From Letharia columbiana (Eukaryota > Ascomycota > Lecanoromycetes > Lecanorales > Parmeliaceae), in contig NW_023501055.1 of assembly GCF_014066305.1 (NCBI RefSeq), positions 310,001 through 374,000 on the forward strand: a DNA stretch of 64,000 nt. The letters are read 5' to 3'. Below are positions 42,410-52,798 of the stretch, in pieces. How positions within the stretch are numbered: position 1 is the stretch's first letter; every line of letters begins with the position of its first letter. The position numbers and the translations under genes were made by a program. The notes beneath the pieces were generated by a model. It was not told where the DNA came from. It saw only the letters and a program-made list of their open reading frames with translations, and made no database searches.

Positions 42410-44008
42410 CTATGGCTCAGCATCTCTCATATCGCTCTTGAACCTCTCCATACATCTCTGCTTCGTCTCCTTCCAGTCCACATGCGGCCTGGGATAGCCT
42501 AACTTCTCAAATTCTGCTTTAGGTAGTCTATCGTGAGGAGAGAAGACAGCCTTTCCCTCCACGCCTCTCAACTCGGGAACCCACCTTCTGATGTAATCAC
42601 CATGGGGATCGTTCTTCTCTGCCTGACTGACAGGGTTGAAAACCGTATAGCTCGGTTCCCAGCCTTGCGTGTTGTTGCACAGATCCCAATCCACGAGTGT
42701 TTCGGCAAAGTAGCGCTCACCGCGGCGGTAGTTGATCAGGAGGTTGCAGTATAGGTAGGACGAGACATTCATGCGGAGACGGTTGTGCATGTAGGCTTCG
42801 TGGTTGAGCTGGCGCATTCCAGCATCGATGAAGGGGACGCCTGTCTTGCCCTCATACCATTTCTTCCACCCATCTTCATCGTCTTCCCATTGTACGAAGT
42901 CGAATTTGAGATTCTGCGGCAGATTCATACTATTGTGCGGTATCACAACCATCATCTGTCTGTATAGCTCTCGGAAGACGATCTCGCGAACCCAAGAATA
43001 GACACCTGGGCTGGCTCCCTTTTCGCTGAAGTCGGCGCTATTGCTGTTGTAGGAGCGGAGGGCGGAAAGGGCTTCCCGGACGCTGACGGTACCAGAGGAG
43101 AAGTAAGCGGACATGCGAGAGGAGGAGTCTTTGGAGGGGTCGCTGCGAGTTTTCGCATAATTTTCGATTTGCTTGTGGATGAAGTGGTTTAGACGGTCAA
43201 TGCCTGCGGCGTGGCCGGCTGGCCAAAGTTTTCGAATTCTTTTCTTTGTCTCATCCGAGTCGAATTGCTTATTCTCGGGTACTGGTGGAACATCATGCGA
43301 GGCACCTTTGACGTCTGGCATCGAAGCGTTCCTTTCGGGACCGGGTACAGTGTCGAGTAGCTCTGGAGACTCTTTGACCAATCCAAGCCAGATGCGATGA
43401 TAGGGCGAGAAGACCTTCATGGGCCCTCCACTGCCCGTCTTCACTTCTCCCGGTACCACAACGGTTTGGTCGTGATATAGCGAGAACTGGACACTGTTCC
43501 CTATGTCCTTGAACGCCTTGATGTCTCTTCGAAGCTCATCCACCTCGTATTCAAAATTCGCAAAGACATGTGAGGCATCATTCTTTTTGAGGAAGTTGAC
43601 AATGGTAGGTACGATCTCTTTGCGCCCTTCGGCGGTCGCGAAGACGAGGGGTATGTGGAGTTCTTTCAGCTCTGCTTGCATCAGTCCAAGTGTCTGGAGG
43701 ATGAGGTCGCTCCTTGCAGGACTTGTTCCATGCCATTGGAACTCCTCGGCGCAATAAACGTAAACGCAGACGAGGGGCTTCGATTTCTGCTTGGCCAGCA
43801 AGGAAGCATTGTGGAGAGCTTTGTTGTCGTGGATGCGTAAATCTTTGCTCCTAAACCAGTGGATGACATTCTCCACATGGTCAATTGAATCCTGGGAGTC
43901 AAGATGTCGGAGAAGCTCGTTGAAGGGTGTATCCGCATCGATCTGCTTGGCGCGTTTCGTAGAGGGATGCTGCAGCTCTGGGTGCTCTTCGGCTTCGTGC
44001 TTGACCAT
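42410..44008 (-). CDS. PHR1: Class I CPD deoxyribodipyrimidine photolyase
   Basis: This light-driven enzyme splits cyclobutane pyrimidine dimers using reduced FAD plus an antenna cofactor, in nucleus and/or mitochondria. The single exon encodes 532 aa. The N-terminal photolyase domain begins HWFRSKDLRIHDN (50-62). The FAD-binding half includes WVREIVFRELYRQMM (339-353), GVPFIDAGMRQLN (390-402), HNRLRMNVSSYL (408-419), DWDLCNNTQGW (440-450) and YIRRWVPELRG (472-482). The start is the first ATG, followed by a possible basic nuclear signal STKRAKQ (16-22). The loop after W450 is short: QGWEPSYTVFNP where the E. coli-type enzyme has a longer loop with a second tryptophan. This may be normal for the fungal branch. 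A TATA-like box lies about 50 bp upstream. Cryptochrome is the alternative, but the fold and length fit photolyase. Confidence 0.92.
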   Translation of the reverse strand: MVKHEAEEHPELQHPSTKRAKQIDADTPFNELLRHLDSQDSIDHVENVIHWFRSKDLRIHDNKALHNASLLAKQKSKPLVCVYVYCAEEFQWHGTSPARSDLILQTLGLMQAELKELHIPLVFATAEGRKEIVPTIVNFLKKNDASHVFANFEYEVDELRRDIKAFKDIGNSVQFSLYHDQTVVVPGEVKTGSGGPMKVFSPYHRIWLGLVKESPELLDTVPGPERNASMPDVKGASHDVPPVPENKQFDSDETKKRIRKLWPAGHAAGIDRLNHFIHKQIENYAKTRSDPSKDSSSRMSAYFSSGTVSVREALSALRSYNSNSADFSEKGASPGVYSWVREIVFRELYRQMMVVIPHNSMNLPQNLKFDFVQWEDDEDGWKKWYEGKTGVPFIDAGMRQLNHEAYMHNRLRMNVSSYLYCNLLINYRRGERYFAETLVDWDLCNNTQGWEPSYTVFNPVSQAEKNDPHGDYIRRWVPELRGVEGKAVFSPHDRLPKAEFEKLGYPRPHVDWKETKQRCMERFKSDMRDAEP

Positions 44009-44058
44009 GTTTGATCAATCGATGGATGCTAGCAATTTGATCGTATATCCTTCGTCGG

Positions 44059-44068
44059 TTATATAAAG
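44059..44068 (-). promoter_or_regulatory. TATA-like element of the photolyase gene
   Basis: The minus-strand sequence CTTTATATAA lies about 50 bp upstream of the photolyase ATG, a plausible core-promoter position. Support is sequence position only. Confidence 0.4.
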
Positions 44069-46386
44069 TAGGAAGGAAATCGGTGAGAGCGTAGAATGAG
44101 CGAAGATGCAACGCGAAGCAGGGGCGCGTTTGGCATGGAAAATGATGCAGATCTAGGAATGATGACATCACCAGACGTCTGCTAGAGTACCCAGATCTCA
44201 GACGCGCTAGCTCAGCCCTATTCTGTAGATGCGACAGAATTCCACTTATTGACATTTACCCCACAATAGGTAATGTACATGTATTTCAACTGAGTGACGA
44301 TGGAATGTCATCCTGGACAGCGAGCTCAAGTTTGTGTGTCTGCAATATATACACCATGAAAACGCAACTTATCCATCATGCCTCGGAAGTGCGGCCGTCT
44401 CCGACTAGAGTACGAGTACCTTGAATTTCGCCATATAAACTCTTCAGAAGGTTTCTTGCATTTGTAATTCCATCACCTCATAACAGGACAGGTTTGTTGT
44501 CGCATCATCCCATCTTGCTTCTCCACAACACAGCGACCCTCTCTGCTATCCAGCGACATTTCTCATCATTATGCTTAGACCAGTGGTCTTGTGCGGATGA
44601 CAGACACTTTCGCATTTTCATGGTCATGCCAGGCTTTCCAACCACCTGTCCAGTCTCGACGCACCCTCATCAAACCAGGTAGAGCATTCTGGTGGCGTCT
44701 CGGAAGCTCGGACTATTGTTTTCGGGCCTCACCCGCAGATCTCGTGGAGGACGTGCTTCTCTGTTGAGAAAGCGCAGTCGTAGCGCGCGATGGATGGTGA
44801 CTAACACTCATCGACCTTGTAGGGTTTTCAAGGATATGGAATACTGCATAGATGTTCTCTGAAAATTGGGAAATGTTGACAGGTTTGACTTGTTTGCCAA
44901 CCGCCATTTCACGTTTCATTATCACCGACGAAGAGCCCTGTCATAGGCTAGTCTCAACGATTTCGATCGTCCGTAGTAGGCTCAAGACCTTAGACTATAG
45001 GGTCTACTCGTTGCGTGGTCGCTGTTGCCATCGTGATCTAGACTGGTACCCTATTCCCTGCTTGTACATGCTCTTCCCCTTTGGTGGCTGGTGTCTGACT
45101 TGCTGGTATTCTTGCTTACAGAAATATCATTTGTCCCCTATCGAGGAGTGTCACACTCTAGTCAGCGACCACTAATACATCCGCATCAGTCTTTACAAGA
45201 AGTCCCATATATTCGATATACTCGTACGTGGCCGCTCCGTTCAATGGGTTTCAGCAATAGTGGGATTTGTGCCCCTTTTGAGTATAAACGTGACCATTCC
45301 CGACTCACCACTTTTCGCCGCCGAACACAACTCACTCACACCTTCAATTTCAACAGTTTGCTGAGGTTGGCACCAGCTTCACCCAAGATCGCCGAGGTCT
45401 GACTGTCTTTTGAGTTTAGGTTGGTACTCCAGAGCGTGCGTACGCCGCCATTCTTACAGTTTCCCTCTTCATCTTCTGAGCTGAGCAGAAACCTGACAAT
45501 TAGCTCACTCCTGCGCCGAGTGACTCGAGGGAGAGGTCATTGCCCTGCATTGCCTCGTGCATCGAAATTCATGGGGAGGTTCAGGAGACGCTGTGCTATG
45601 TTTTGTCATGCGGAGAAGTTATCCTTTTTCTTTACGGTCAAGAGGCAGTTGTGGTTTCTGGATTTTATGTCATCTCCTTGATTGCCTGCAATGAATCGAA
45701 CCTTATCTACGTCACCACCGTCAGTATTCAGCAGCAATGGTACTTGAGTTCTCAGTGTTAGCGATCGCTATTCGGCCGCCGTGATGCGAGCTTTCGCGGC
45801 AATGCTTTCGCCAGCAGCATTCCAGTCTCGTTCGGTGACCAGACAATCAACTCTCTGCCATGTCCATGGCGCAGGTCAAAACAGGCAACGCTGGCTACCA
45901 GGATCTCGACCGACCTCTCGTATCCCCTTTCTAGAGCAGGTGCCAGGGCCATCTTGCCATCTCCTTCGCGGCATCAATATTAGTGGTCTCTTTAGCAGCA
46001 GCGAGGCGATCTTTGCGGTCTCATTGGAGCAGCGAGATGAGGAGCTGTGACTTCAACGACTTGACTGGTTTTGAGCCGTGGTAGACGAGTCCTACGACCG
46101 ACAGTGTCCCAATACACCAACGCCAATCTAAAATGGCCCCGATATTTCATTGATCTTAAACTTCGCCGCCAATGCGTCACCAACGCTGTTATAGTCGCCC
46201 ATGTATCGGGCAGCGCAGCATGCAACTCTTACTGGCTTGCAAGTGAGGCGACAGTCAGGCCGCTGTTGATCTGATTCGTGGGAAAAGGCGGAGTGTTAGA
46301 ATCAAAGGGATGGGCTCTAGATGCTACGATTTGGGTAAGATGTAGCAAGTTGGGAACGACCAAACGCATGCCGTATCGGCCTTTAC
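44069..46386. other. Gene-poor 2.3 kb, no supported gene
   Basis: Short open frames occur on both strands, none convincing. On the minus strand two imperfect copies of a roughly 50-bp coding-like segment are visible: near 46,115-46,190 (frame ending ...ALAAKFKINE... then stop) and near 45,770-45,835 (WNAAGESIAAKARITAAE then stop). This hints at remnants of duplicated small genes. Confidence 0.35.
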
Positions 46387-46994
46387 CTATCCAGGAACCA
46401 ATCGCGGTTCTCTAGACTCAATCTTCCTCCCCACTACCACACCCTTAGGAGGCATCACCGACTCGCCTCCCGCCAACCTGAACCCAACATCACAGATCCT
46501 ACCATGATCGCCCGTCCTCTCCCAACCCTGCCACGCCCACCTCCTCGCGAACCCTCTCTCCACCGCATCCGTCTCCCTCGCGGCGAACTCTGCGACAAAG
46601 TCCCACGGTATCGGCTCCTTGCTGCAGCCGAACGCGAGCCTGACGTCCCCGGCTCCGACGGCTACTTGATCGAGCTCGGGCCGGGATGCCCAGGTGTTGA
46701 GGGCGTTGTCCCGGACTTGGGAGTAGAGTCGGCAGGCTGGGGCGAGGGGGTAGGATGGCGAAGAGGGCGCCGTAGCTTGTGAAGAGTATTGACCAGTGGG
46801 GGAGCGGGAGGTGTTGGCGGCTGACGGAAGGAGGGCGCGGGCTGTGGGAGGACGAGGATGACTACGGAGTTAGATTGGGAGGGTCTGAATGTAGCGGGTG
46901 TGTTGGTTGGGTTTGGTGGGTATGGGCTCGCACAAGCAAATGCACTGACGATAGCGAAAATAAGAGTGAAGTGAAAAGGGATGCGGAAATGCAT
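46387..46994 (-). CDS. Predicted small secreted protein, two exons (171 aa)
   Basis: Exon 1 (46,994-46,934) encodes a classic signal peptide, MHFRIPFHFTLIFAIVSAFA. A 92-bp intron (donor GTGCGA, branch-like CTAAC, acceptor CACAG) joins it to exon 2 (46,841-46,387). The summed coding length is 516 nt, in frame. The mature protein has a Ser/Thr/Pro-rich start, then a compact region with LYSQVRDNAL, GAGDVRLAFGCS and PIPWDFVAEFAARE, and cysteines at 57, 93 and 137. The intron is also present at the same place in the decayed paralogue at 52.3 kb, where the donor is a perfect GTACGT, which supports the model. The family is not recognised; it resembles fungal secreted proteins of unknown function. 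The upstream minus-strand gene at 47.5-48.4 kb is duplicated with it. Confidence 0.55.
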
Positions 46995-47453
46995 GTCAGC
47001 GATGTGGATGGCATTTTGAGATCTTGGGCAAAAGAAGATGCAACATTCCTCTGCTGTGGGACAGCATACGCATTTCGTATAGACGCGGCCTTTGGCATTG
47101 CAGTGGATTTGATTCACGATGCGATACAAGCGAAGTCAGGCTCACGAACCCGGATCCGCCATGGTTGTTGCTGTGACCTAAGTTGGATTATTCCTCCTTG
47201 GCTAGTGAATACAATAGTTAGATTTCATCAACGCTTTGGGGTATCGTACTATGCTGAAGCCATGCACTTCGCCATGCAATGATGTCCCAAACTACGCAAG
47301 TCGATGTAGATTCCATCCTTACCTTTCCGTCGCTATGCTATATCATTGAATCCACAATAATGCCCTTAGGTTCCGTAATGCATGGTCATGATGTCGTATT
47401 TCGTCGTACGCCTAGTCTCTTGGGAGAGTATGCATCCCCTCAAAGGCTTTCCC

Positions 47454-48447
47454 TCAACCTGGGCGACGCTTCTTCTTCGAAGCTGCTCTTGTACCAGTCT
47501 CGCGGTATGATATTGCATCTCTTGATCGTAGCGTCCAAGGCAGGACATGCGGAGCCTGAGGGCCTCTCAAGTGTATATTCTTTTGCCTTCTCGTCTTCTT
47601 TGTGGTGGTCTTCGAGACCCTCGAAGTATTGATTCGCGGCCCTAGTGCGCTTTCGGTGACAAGATGCGGCCTGTCCTTTGGTATTGGATCGGTCATTTGC
47701 CTTGGTGGTCTTGTGCCAAAGGACGCTTGAGTCGAACTTGTCTCTTCCACCTCTTGTTCCTTCGCCGCTAATGTATGCTTTCGCCTGTTGGGAGCTTTGG
47801 AAATGCTATTGGGATTGTCATCGGGGGCAAGCTGCGGTAGCTTGAGATCGCTTCTTAGGGTGGTGCGACGGACTCTTTGTGACGACCTGTTGAAAGGATC
47901 TAGCGGCAGTAGGCTTGCGTTTCTTGATTCCGGCAGCAGTAGCTAGCAAGACACCATCTGATTGCGGAGGTGATGGCGACTGGATTGGGCTTAAGAATAG
48001 AGCCTGTGCGTGTCCTTTCTCTGCCTCTCCCCTTTGCTCCTGCTCAATCCGCTTCTCGTACAGTTCCTGTAACTTTTGTATCTCATCCAACCAGCTTGTT
48101 GCTTTGGAACGCCAATGCGCGGAATCGTGTCCACAGATCATGGACCCATCTGGATCTTCCCTCAGAAGCACGCGCCCGCCGTAGAAACGCTTCAAAGATT
48201 CTGCAGCCTCCTCAGCGCCCTCGGCTGCTTCTCTGTAGTCGTCAGGATCAGGGATCGACCAATGAGGGGTTCGCTGACTCTCTGGTGTTTGCCTTTCCGG
48301 GGTCACAGAGAACTGTCGATAGAAGTCTTCCCGAGGAAAAGGGTTCTTCTCAAGACCCTTGGTGACCAGTTGAACCTGACAGAACGAAGGAAAACCATTG
48401 ATAGTACTGTTGGGCTGAGATATAGGTTCGTAATCAGAGTCGGACAT
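47454..48447 (-). CDS. Unknown protein, paralogue of the 53-kb remnant; one unresolved frame change
   Basis: The first ATG (48,447) opens 209 codons (MSDSDYEPISQ...) down to a stop at 47,818. A second frame, open from about 47,860 to 47,454, contains a region that is conserved with the paralogue (PWTLRSRDAISYRET versus PWKLRSRSLTSYRET). The first frame also has a conserved core (LKRFYGGRVLLRE versus LKQFYAGRVMLRK) and a predicted helical, charged stretch rich in Glu and Lys. The change of frame near 47,830-47,900 could be an intron or a one-base indel; no convincing donor and acceptor pair was found. The C-terminus is basic. Function and family are unknown. Confidence 0.45.
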
Positions 48448-49315
48448 CTGGGAGCATGGTGATCGATGTGTTGCTGATTGATTAGAAGATGCTTGCAAGA
48501 TAGGGCTGAGTCTCGGTTTGCTTCGGCTTCGGATATGAGTAATGACTACTCGTATTCACTAAGATTTGAGATTTGTTCTTTACAATTTATCGTTCCACAA
48601 CATTGTAATTAAAAACCCGAAAAAAACCCTTAGAGAGCATAAAATGCGATTTTGTTTATAATCGGGGTAACACTGTTAATATTTACATGATAGTGTAATA
48701 AATCTCGACGGCTGTATTCTAATACACTATTATATAACTTTATCGACTTAAGCCTAATTGTAATAACTCATAAATTTTGAGAAATTATATTTTACGCTCT
48801 CTTAATTCCTTTTTCTACTTTTTAATAATATAGTTGTGGAGTGATAAATTATAAGGATTAGACTTTGAAGATTGCAAATCTACTTTAGTGAATAAAGTAC
48901 GAGTCGGCGACGTCTGGCTACTAGGACGATTCGCCTTAACGCTTTCTACTTCCAACAAAGACCTGGATCTGTAATGTCAGAGTACCTTAATGAAAGCGAA
49001 GAGCGATATAAATACCATTGAGCCTACATTGAACCGCAAATGACCACTGGGTGACCACCAAGTATTCACTCAAAGAAATGGTATCACAGGAGAGCCTGGC
49101 ATTTGCCTGTACCCAGACGCAATGGTAATTGGTTCTATCCTACCCGATGATCCTCAACCTAACAATCATGCCCGGATCCCATTTGTTCAAATATGTGTTC
49201 TCGTTCTTCCCGTTTATTCTATCTTATTAGTTTCGCTTCGGGGCTAGTGTATAAATATGCGCAGGGTCGGTTACCCTATTGGTGTTGTCTTGTGTCACAA
49301 GTTGTTATATCACCC
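48448..49315. other. Divergent promoter region with an AT-rich patch
   Basis: This stretch lies between the minus-strand unknown gene and the plus-strand FHA-pseudokinase gene. Bases 48,560-48,870 are AT-rich and include an inverted pair around atagtgtaata / tacactatt, perhaps a small decayed element. No gene is seen. Confidence 0.4.
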
Positions 49316-49392
49316 TTACTCCTTCTCCCTTCTCCCTTCTCCCTTCTTCCTTCTTCCTCCCTTCTAACTTCTCCATTTTCTACATCTTGACA
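49316..49392 (+). promoter_or_regulatory. Pyrimidine-rich tract upstream of the FHA-pseudokinase gene
   Basis: About 75 bp of nearly pure C/T with repeated cttctccc words ends 24 bp before the ATG. CT-rich tracts in this position are common in filamentous fungal promoters and 5' leaders. Confidence 0.5.
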
Positions 49393-49415
49393 TTCTCCTC
49401 CATCAGCATTGTACA

Positions 49416-52051
49416 ATGACGCTCACTAACCTGGAGTCACTCATCGCTATCGTCACACCCAAGGATAGACGCGCCGAAGAAGCCTTCGGCTATCCAGAGA
49501 ACGCCAGTCGCCGCTGGACAGATCATGTCCTCACCGACCACAGAGATACTGAACTACTGATCACCAGACGAGCTAGCAAAGCAGCAGCAGCATGGCCTAC
49601 ACCCGCTGTCCACCTACACTTGCATCTCACCCTCAGACCCAAGAACTTGCTGAAGGGATTCATATTTGGCACCGATGAAAATACCTGCGATGTTCTCTTA
49701 CAAAGATCAAGGGCCAGCGGTATTAGCGGTAATCATTTCTCGATTCAAATCGATTGGGATTCCGGCAGCCCAATGCTTTCCTGTCTGTCAGAGAGGGGTA
49801 TTAGGCTCAAGGAAGAGAGCACTGGAAAATATGTGCGCACTCTGTTCCGAGATGACGGGGAGACCGTTCCGTCGGGCGCCACTCTCCTTGTCGAAGTCAT
49901 CGACCGTTTCGAGTTGACCATATGTTGTCCAGAAAGAGGAAGACTACAACCTGTGTATAATGAGAACCTCCAGGACTATTATCGAAAATACAAAGATGCC
50001 GTGCCTGACGTGAGCAATATGTTTCTCGATCGACCGGACATGACACCATTCATCTTGCACCGTTGCATAGGCTTGAACGGAGGAGAGTACTACACAACCC
50101 AGAGAATGATAACAGGTGATGCTGAGTACGACGAGAAGGTCTTCCTTTACCATGCCAAGATCAGGCCAGCGGCTGACGAGATTGGGAGAATTTCCGGCCC
50201 AGAGCCGGAGCCCATCTCACAAGCAAGTGGGAAGCAAGCAGAAAGACGCCCTATACGACCAAATACGACCCGGTCACAAAACAATGTTGAGGGGTCCAAC
50301 ACTGCGATAGAACCGTTTCTCGACAACGCGAAGAGCCAAGTTTGTATAGTGAAACACTTTCGAGACAAGCAAGGCGTCTGCAGCGTAACCCCGTTGAAGG
50401 CACAGAGATGGAATCGGCTACAACACGTAAGCTCCCATCCACGTCAAGTAAAATTCCTCGACACTTACATGCATAGTTGAACATCCTAAGAGTCTTCGAT
50501 ATCATCTTAGAGGGGACAGCATTCTTGGTCGTCAACGAATATTTCCTTCATATCACGTTGGATTCAATACTACGAGATGCCGCTACGCTGAGCTTGGAAG
50601 AGTCTGGATTTATCATAGGGCAAATGCTTGATGGCCTGAACTATTTGCATGAGCAGGGGTGGGTCCACGGAAACGTCGATCCACGCAGTATATTGGTAGT
50701 GACGAGATATCCCCTGCTCATCAAGCTGGCAGATACTGCCCTCTCCGCAATGGCGAACCTTGGAAAACCGGAAGGGTACCATGACCTCTATGCTTCTCAA
50801 AGAATTTCAGCAGAGTTCGACCAATATCCCAGTGATATCTGGTCCGCTGGCGTTGTGGGACTACACCTTGTCCACGGCAGACTCCCAGAGCGCGCCACCT
50901 ACACTTTGTCTAGCCGTGCACAATATGTTCAGCAGTTGGTGATCTACATCACAGCTCGGAGCCGGCAACAGCTCCTTAATGATGGGCTACGCTTCCTCAA
51001 GACGGTAATGAAGGCTAGAATCAAGGACCGGCCAACAGCAAAAGACCTGCTCAAAGATCCATGGATCCAGAAGACAAGGCACTACCAAGCCCTTCAATCA
51101 CGAGTAACGCGGCTCGCCACTCCCCAAGGATTGCGTCACACAAGTGCGGGACCGTCTAATTCTTTCAATAGACAAAGCGCTGCCGGCCCTTCGAATCATT
51201 CAATTGTCGGGGAATATGCACCAGGATCCCACTACAGGAGCGTGGGCCCATCCTACAACGTTGATAGGCAAGGCTCCGTCAATCCTTCGAAGCCTATCGA
51301 CTGTGAGGAATACGTCCCAGGATCCCGCCATACAAGCGTGGGACCTTCCGGCAAAGGACCGTCCACCAATCTCAGCAGGCAGAGTTCAACCGACCCGACC
51401 ATTCGAGCTTTACTGGAGTCGCGTCCCTACCCAGGAGACGATTACAACGACTTCGAAAGCGAGAATCGAAGCACAACATCACGAAACAGCCGCTTTACTG
51501 CCAACTCGCTCGCTCGATTGGCCCGTGCGCCCACACCATCCGAATCTGACGACAATAAGAGTGCGCCAGTGGGACAACGCTCCTTGCGCTCGCAATCTCG
51601 CAGCAACGGAGGCAGATCTCCAGCCATCCAAAGCGAACACGCATCAACAGCATCACAAAGCAGCCGCTTCACTGCCAATCCGCTTGCTCGAGAGCCCCAT
51701 CTCACGCGTATACCATATGACTCTGAAGACGAGTCAGGCATGCCAGGCTCCTTGCGCTCGCAGCCTCGCAATAGTGGACGTAGATCCCCGGCCGAACATA
51801 ACAAACATGGTGGGCCGGGCCCCTTGCGCTCCCAACCTCGCAGTGGTCGGGGGAAATCCCCACTGAGTGACTGGGCAACGGGCACATTTGGACGAGTAGA
51901 GGGTCAGGGAGAGGCCGTGATCGAAGAGGATAGTGGCGAGGAAACAGCGACGGATGAGCGCCGTGGGCGGGTTACAAAGAAGCCGCGCAGGGATGCAGTC
52001 GTCCCTCCGCTGGAGAGGAACCTGAGGTGGCGCGGAAATGGCAGGCGTTGA
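49416..52051 (+). CDS. FHA domain plus pseudokinase with Ser/Arg-rich tail (861 aa)
   Basis: Two exons (49,416-50,426; 50,477-52,051) are joined by a 50-bp intron (GTAAGC...CATAG). Residues about 80-135 look like an FHA domain: FGTDENTCDVLL, then SGNHF, then LSERGI. The Ser and His of SxxH are kept, but the usual Gly-Arg is Gly-Thr. Residues about 300-535 have a protein-kinase fold: IVKHF (K313), YLHEQGWVHGNVDP (394-406), KLADTALS (420-427), SDIWSAGVVGLHL (456-468) and DRPTAKDLLKDPWI (520-533). The catalytic HRD is HGN, the N of the loop is lost, DFG is DTA and APE is absent, so phosphotransfer is unlikely. The tail (540-861) is low-complexity with internal repeats (SRFTANSLAR/SRFTANPLAR; three LRSQ-R-S blocks) and basic clusters. 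The architecture recalls Chk2/Rad53 kinases. The likely role is a phosphopeptide-linked scaffold; this is inference. Confidence 0.75.
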
Positions 52052-52224
52052 GAGCCAGCGAGTGTCTTTGTAGTAGAGTAAAGGGCTGCAGATAGGAGAA
52101 GTGGATAGCAATTTGAGCAGGATTAGGTAGATATCAATGGCGTCTAGCCCATCAGTGCTCCATCTCCTACACCGTGAAGCCATCATTGTAACCCCGCCGC
52201 CATCCTGTTTCCCCCACCATCAAC

Positions 52225-52367
52225 CTACGCAACCTCCTTCTTCCTATACAACTTCCTAGCCAATACTGTGGCAGGTGTATTAGCTGAGTTTGGTGTGTAT
52301 GGATTTACGTACGCAAGTGCGCTGACGATGGCAAAAAAAGGACATGGAGAATGAAAGGGAGATGCAT
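52225..52367 (-). pseudogene. Decayed paralogue of the small secreted protein gene
   Basis: The segment begins ATGCAT (52,367) like the 46,994 gene and encodes FAIVSALA in place of FAIVSAFA, followed by an intron (52,312-52,266; GTACGT...CCACAG) at the same position. The signal-peptide stretch has a length difference of four bases including a T-run, so the frame is broken, and exon 2 is lost after a few codons. The 5' leader is also alignable (aatgccat-ccacctcgctg-like). Confidence 0.6.
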
Positions 52368-52798
52368 GGCAGCGAGGTGAATGGCATTCTGAGATAGGCA
52401 ACAGAGAAACGAGACATTCCGTTGCGATGGAACAGCGAGCGAAAACATTCACACCTGTTATTTGCGCTTGTTATGGACACGCCTTGCTGGCGGATTTATT
52501 CCCATGACACGACGCAATCAAGATGCTCGTAGTGCTGTTGATCTACTTACCTACTTTGTCAGTGCTTGATGATGCTTACATAGCTAGTGAAGATGACGGA
52601 GGAGTAACAGCCGTGCCCTTGGGTATCATCCTTTGTCCTTGCCATGCAGCCAGTATTCGCCAGTCCCGAATTTGCTCGGACCACTTACATATATGAAGCT
52701 CTCTACATGCCATAAATCCGTCGCTATGCTATACCATCATGTTTTCGTAGATGTCCATTAGAGTTCATTGTCATGGATCATACACTTCGGCCGTGCGC

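Noticed and set aside
46662..47129. 155-codon minus-strand open frame read as one Pro-rich protein
   Set aside because: It contains the true signal peptide, but the Pro-rich half is intron plus the wrong frame of exon 2; the spliced model gives a more protein-like sequence and is supported by the paralogue's intron.
46779..47282. 167-codon plus-strand open frame
   Set aside because: It overlaps the antisense secreted-protein gene, has no motif, and its composition (Trp- and Gly-rich) is that of a shadow frame.
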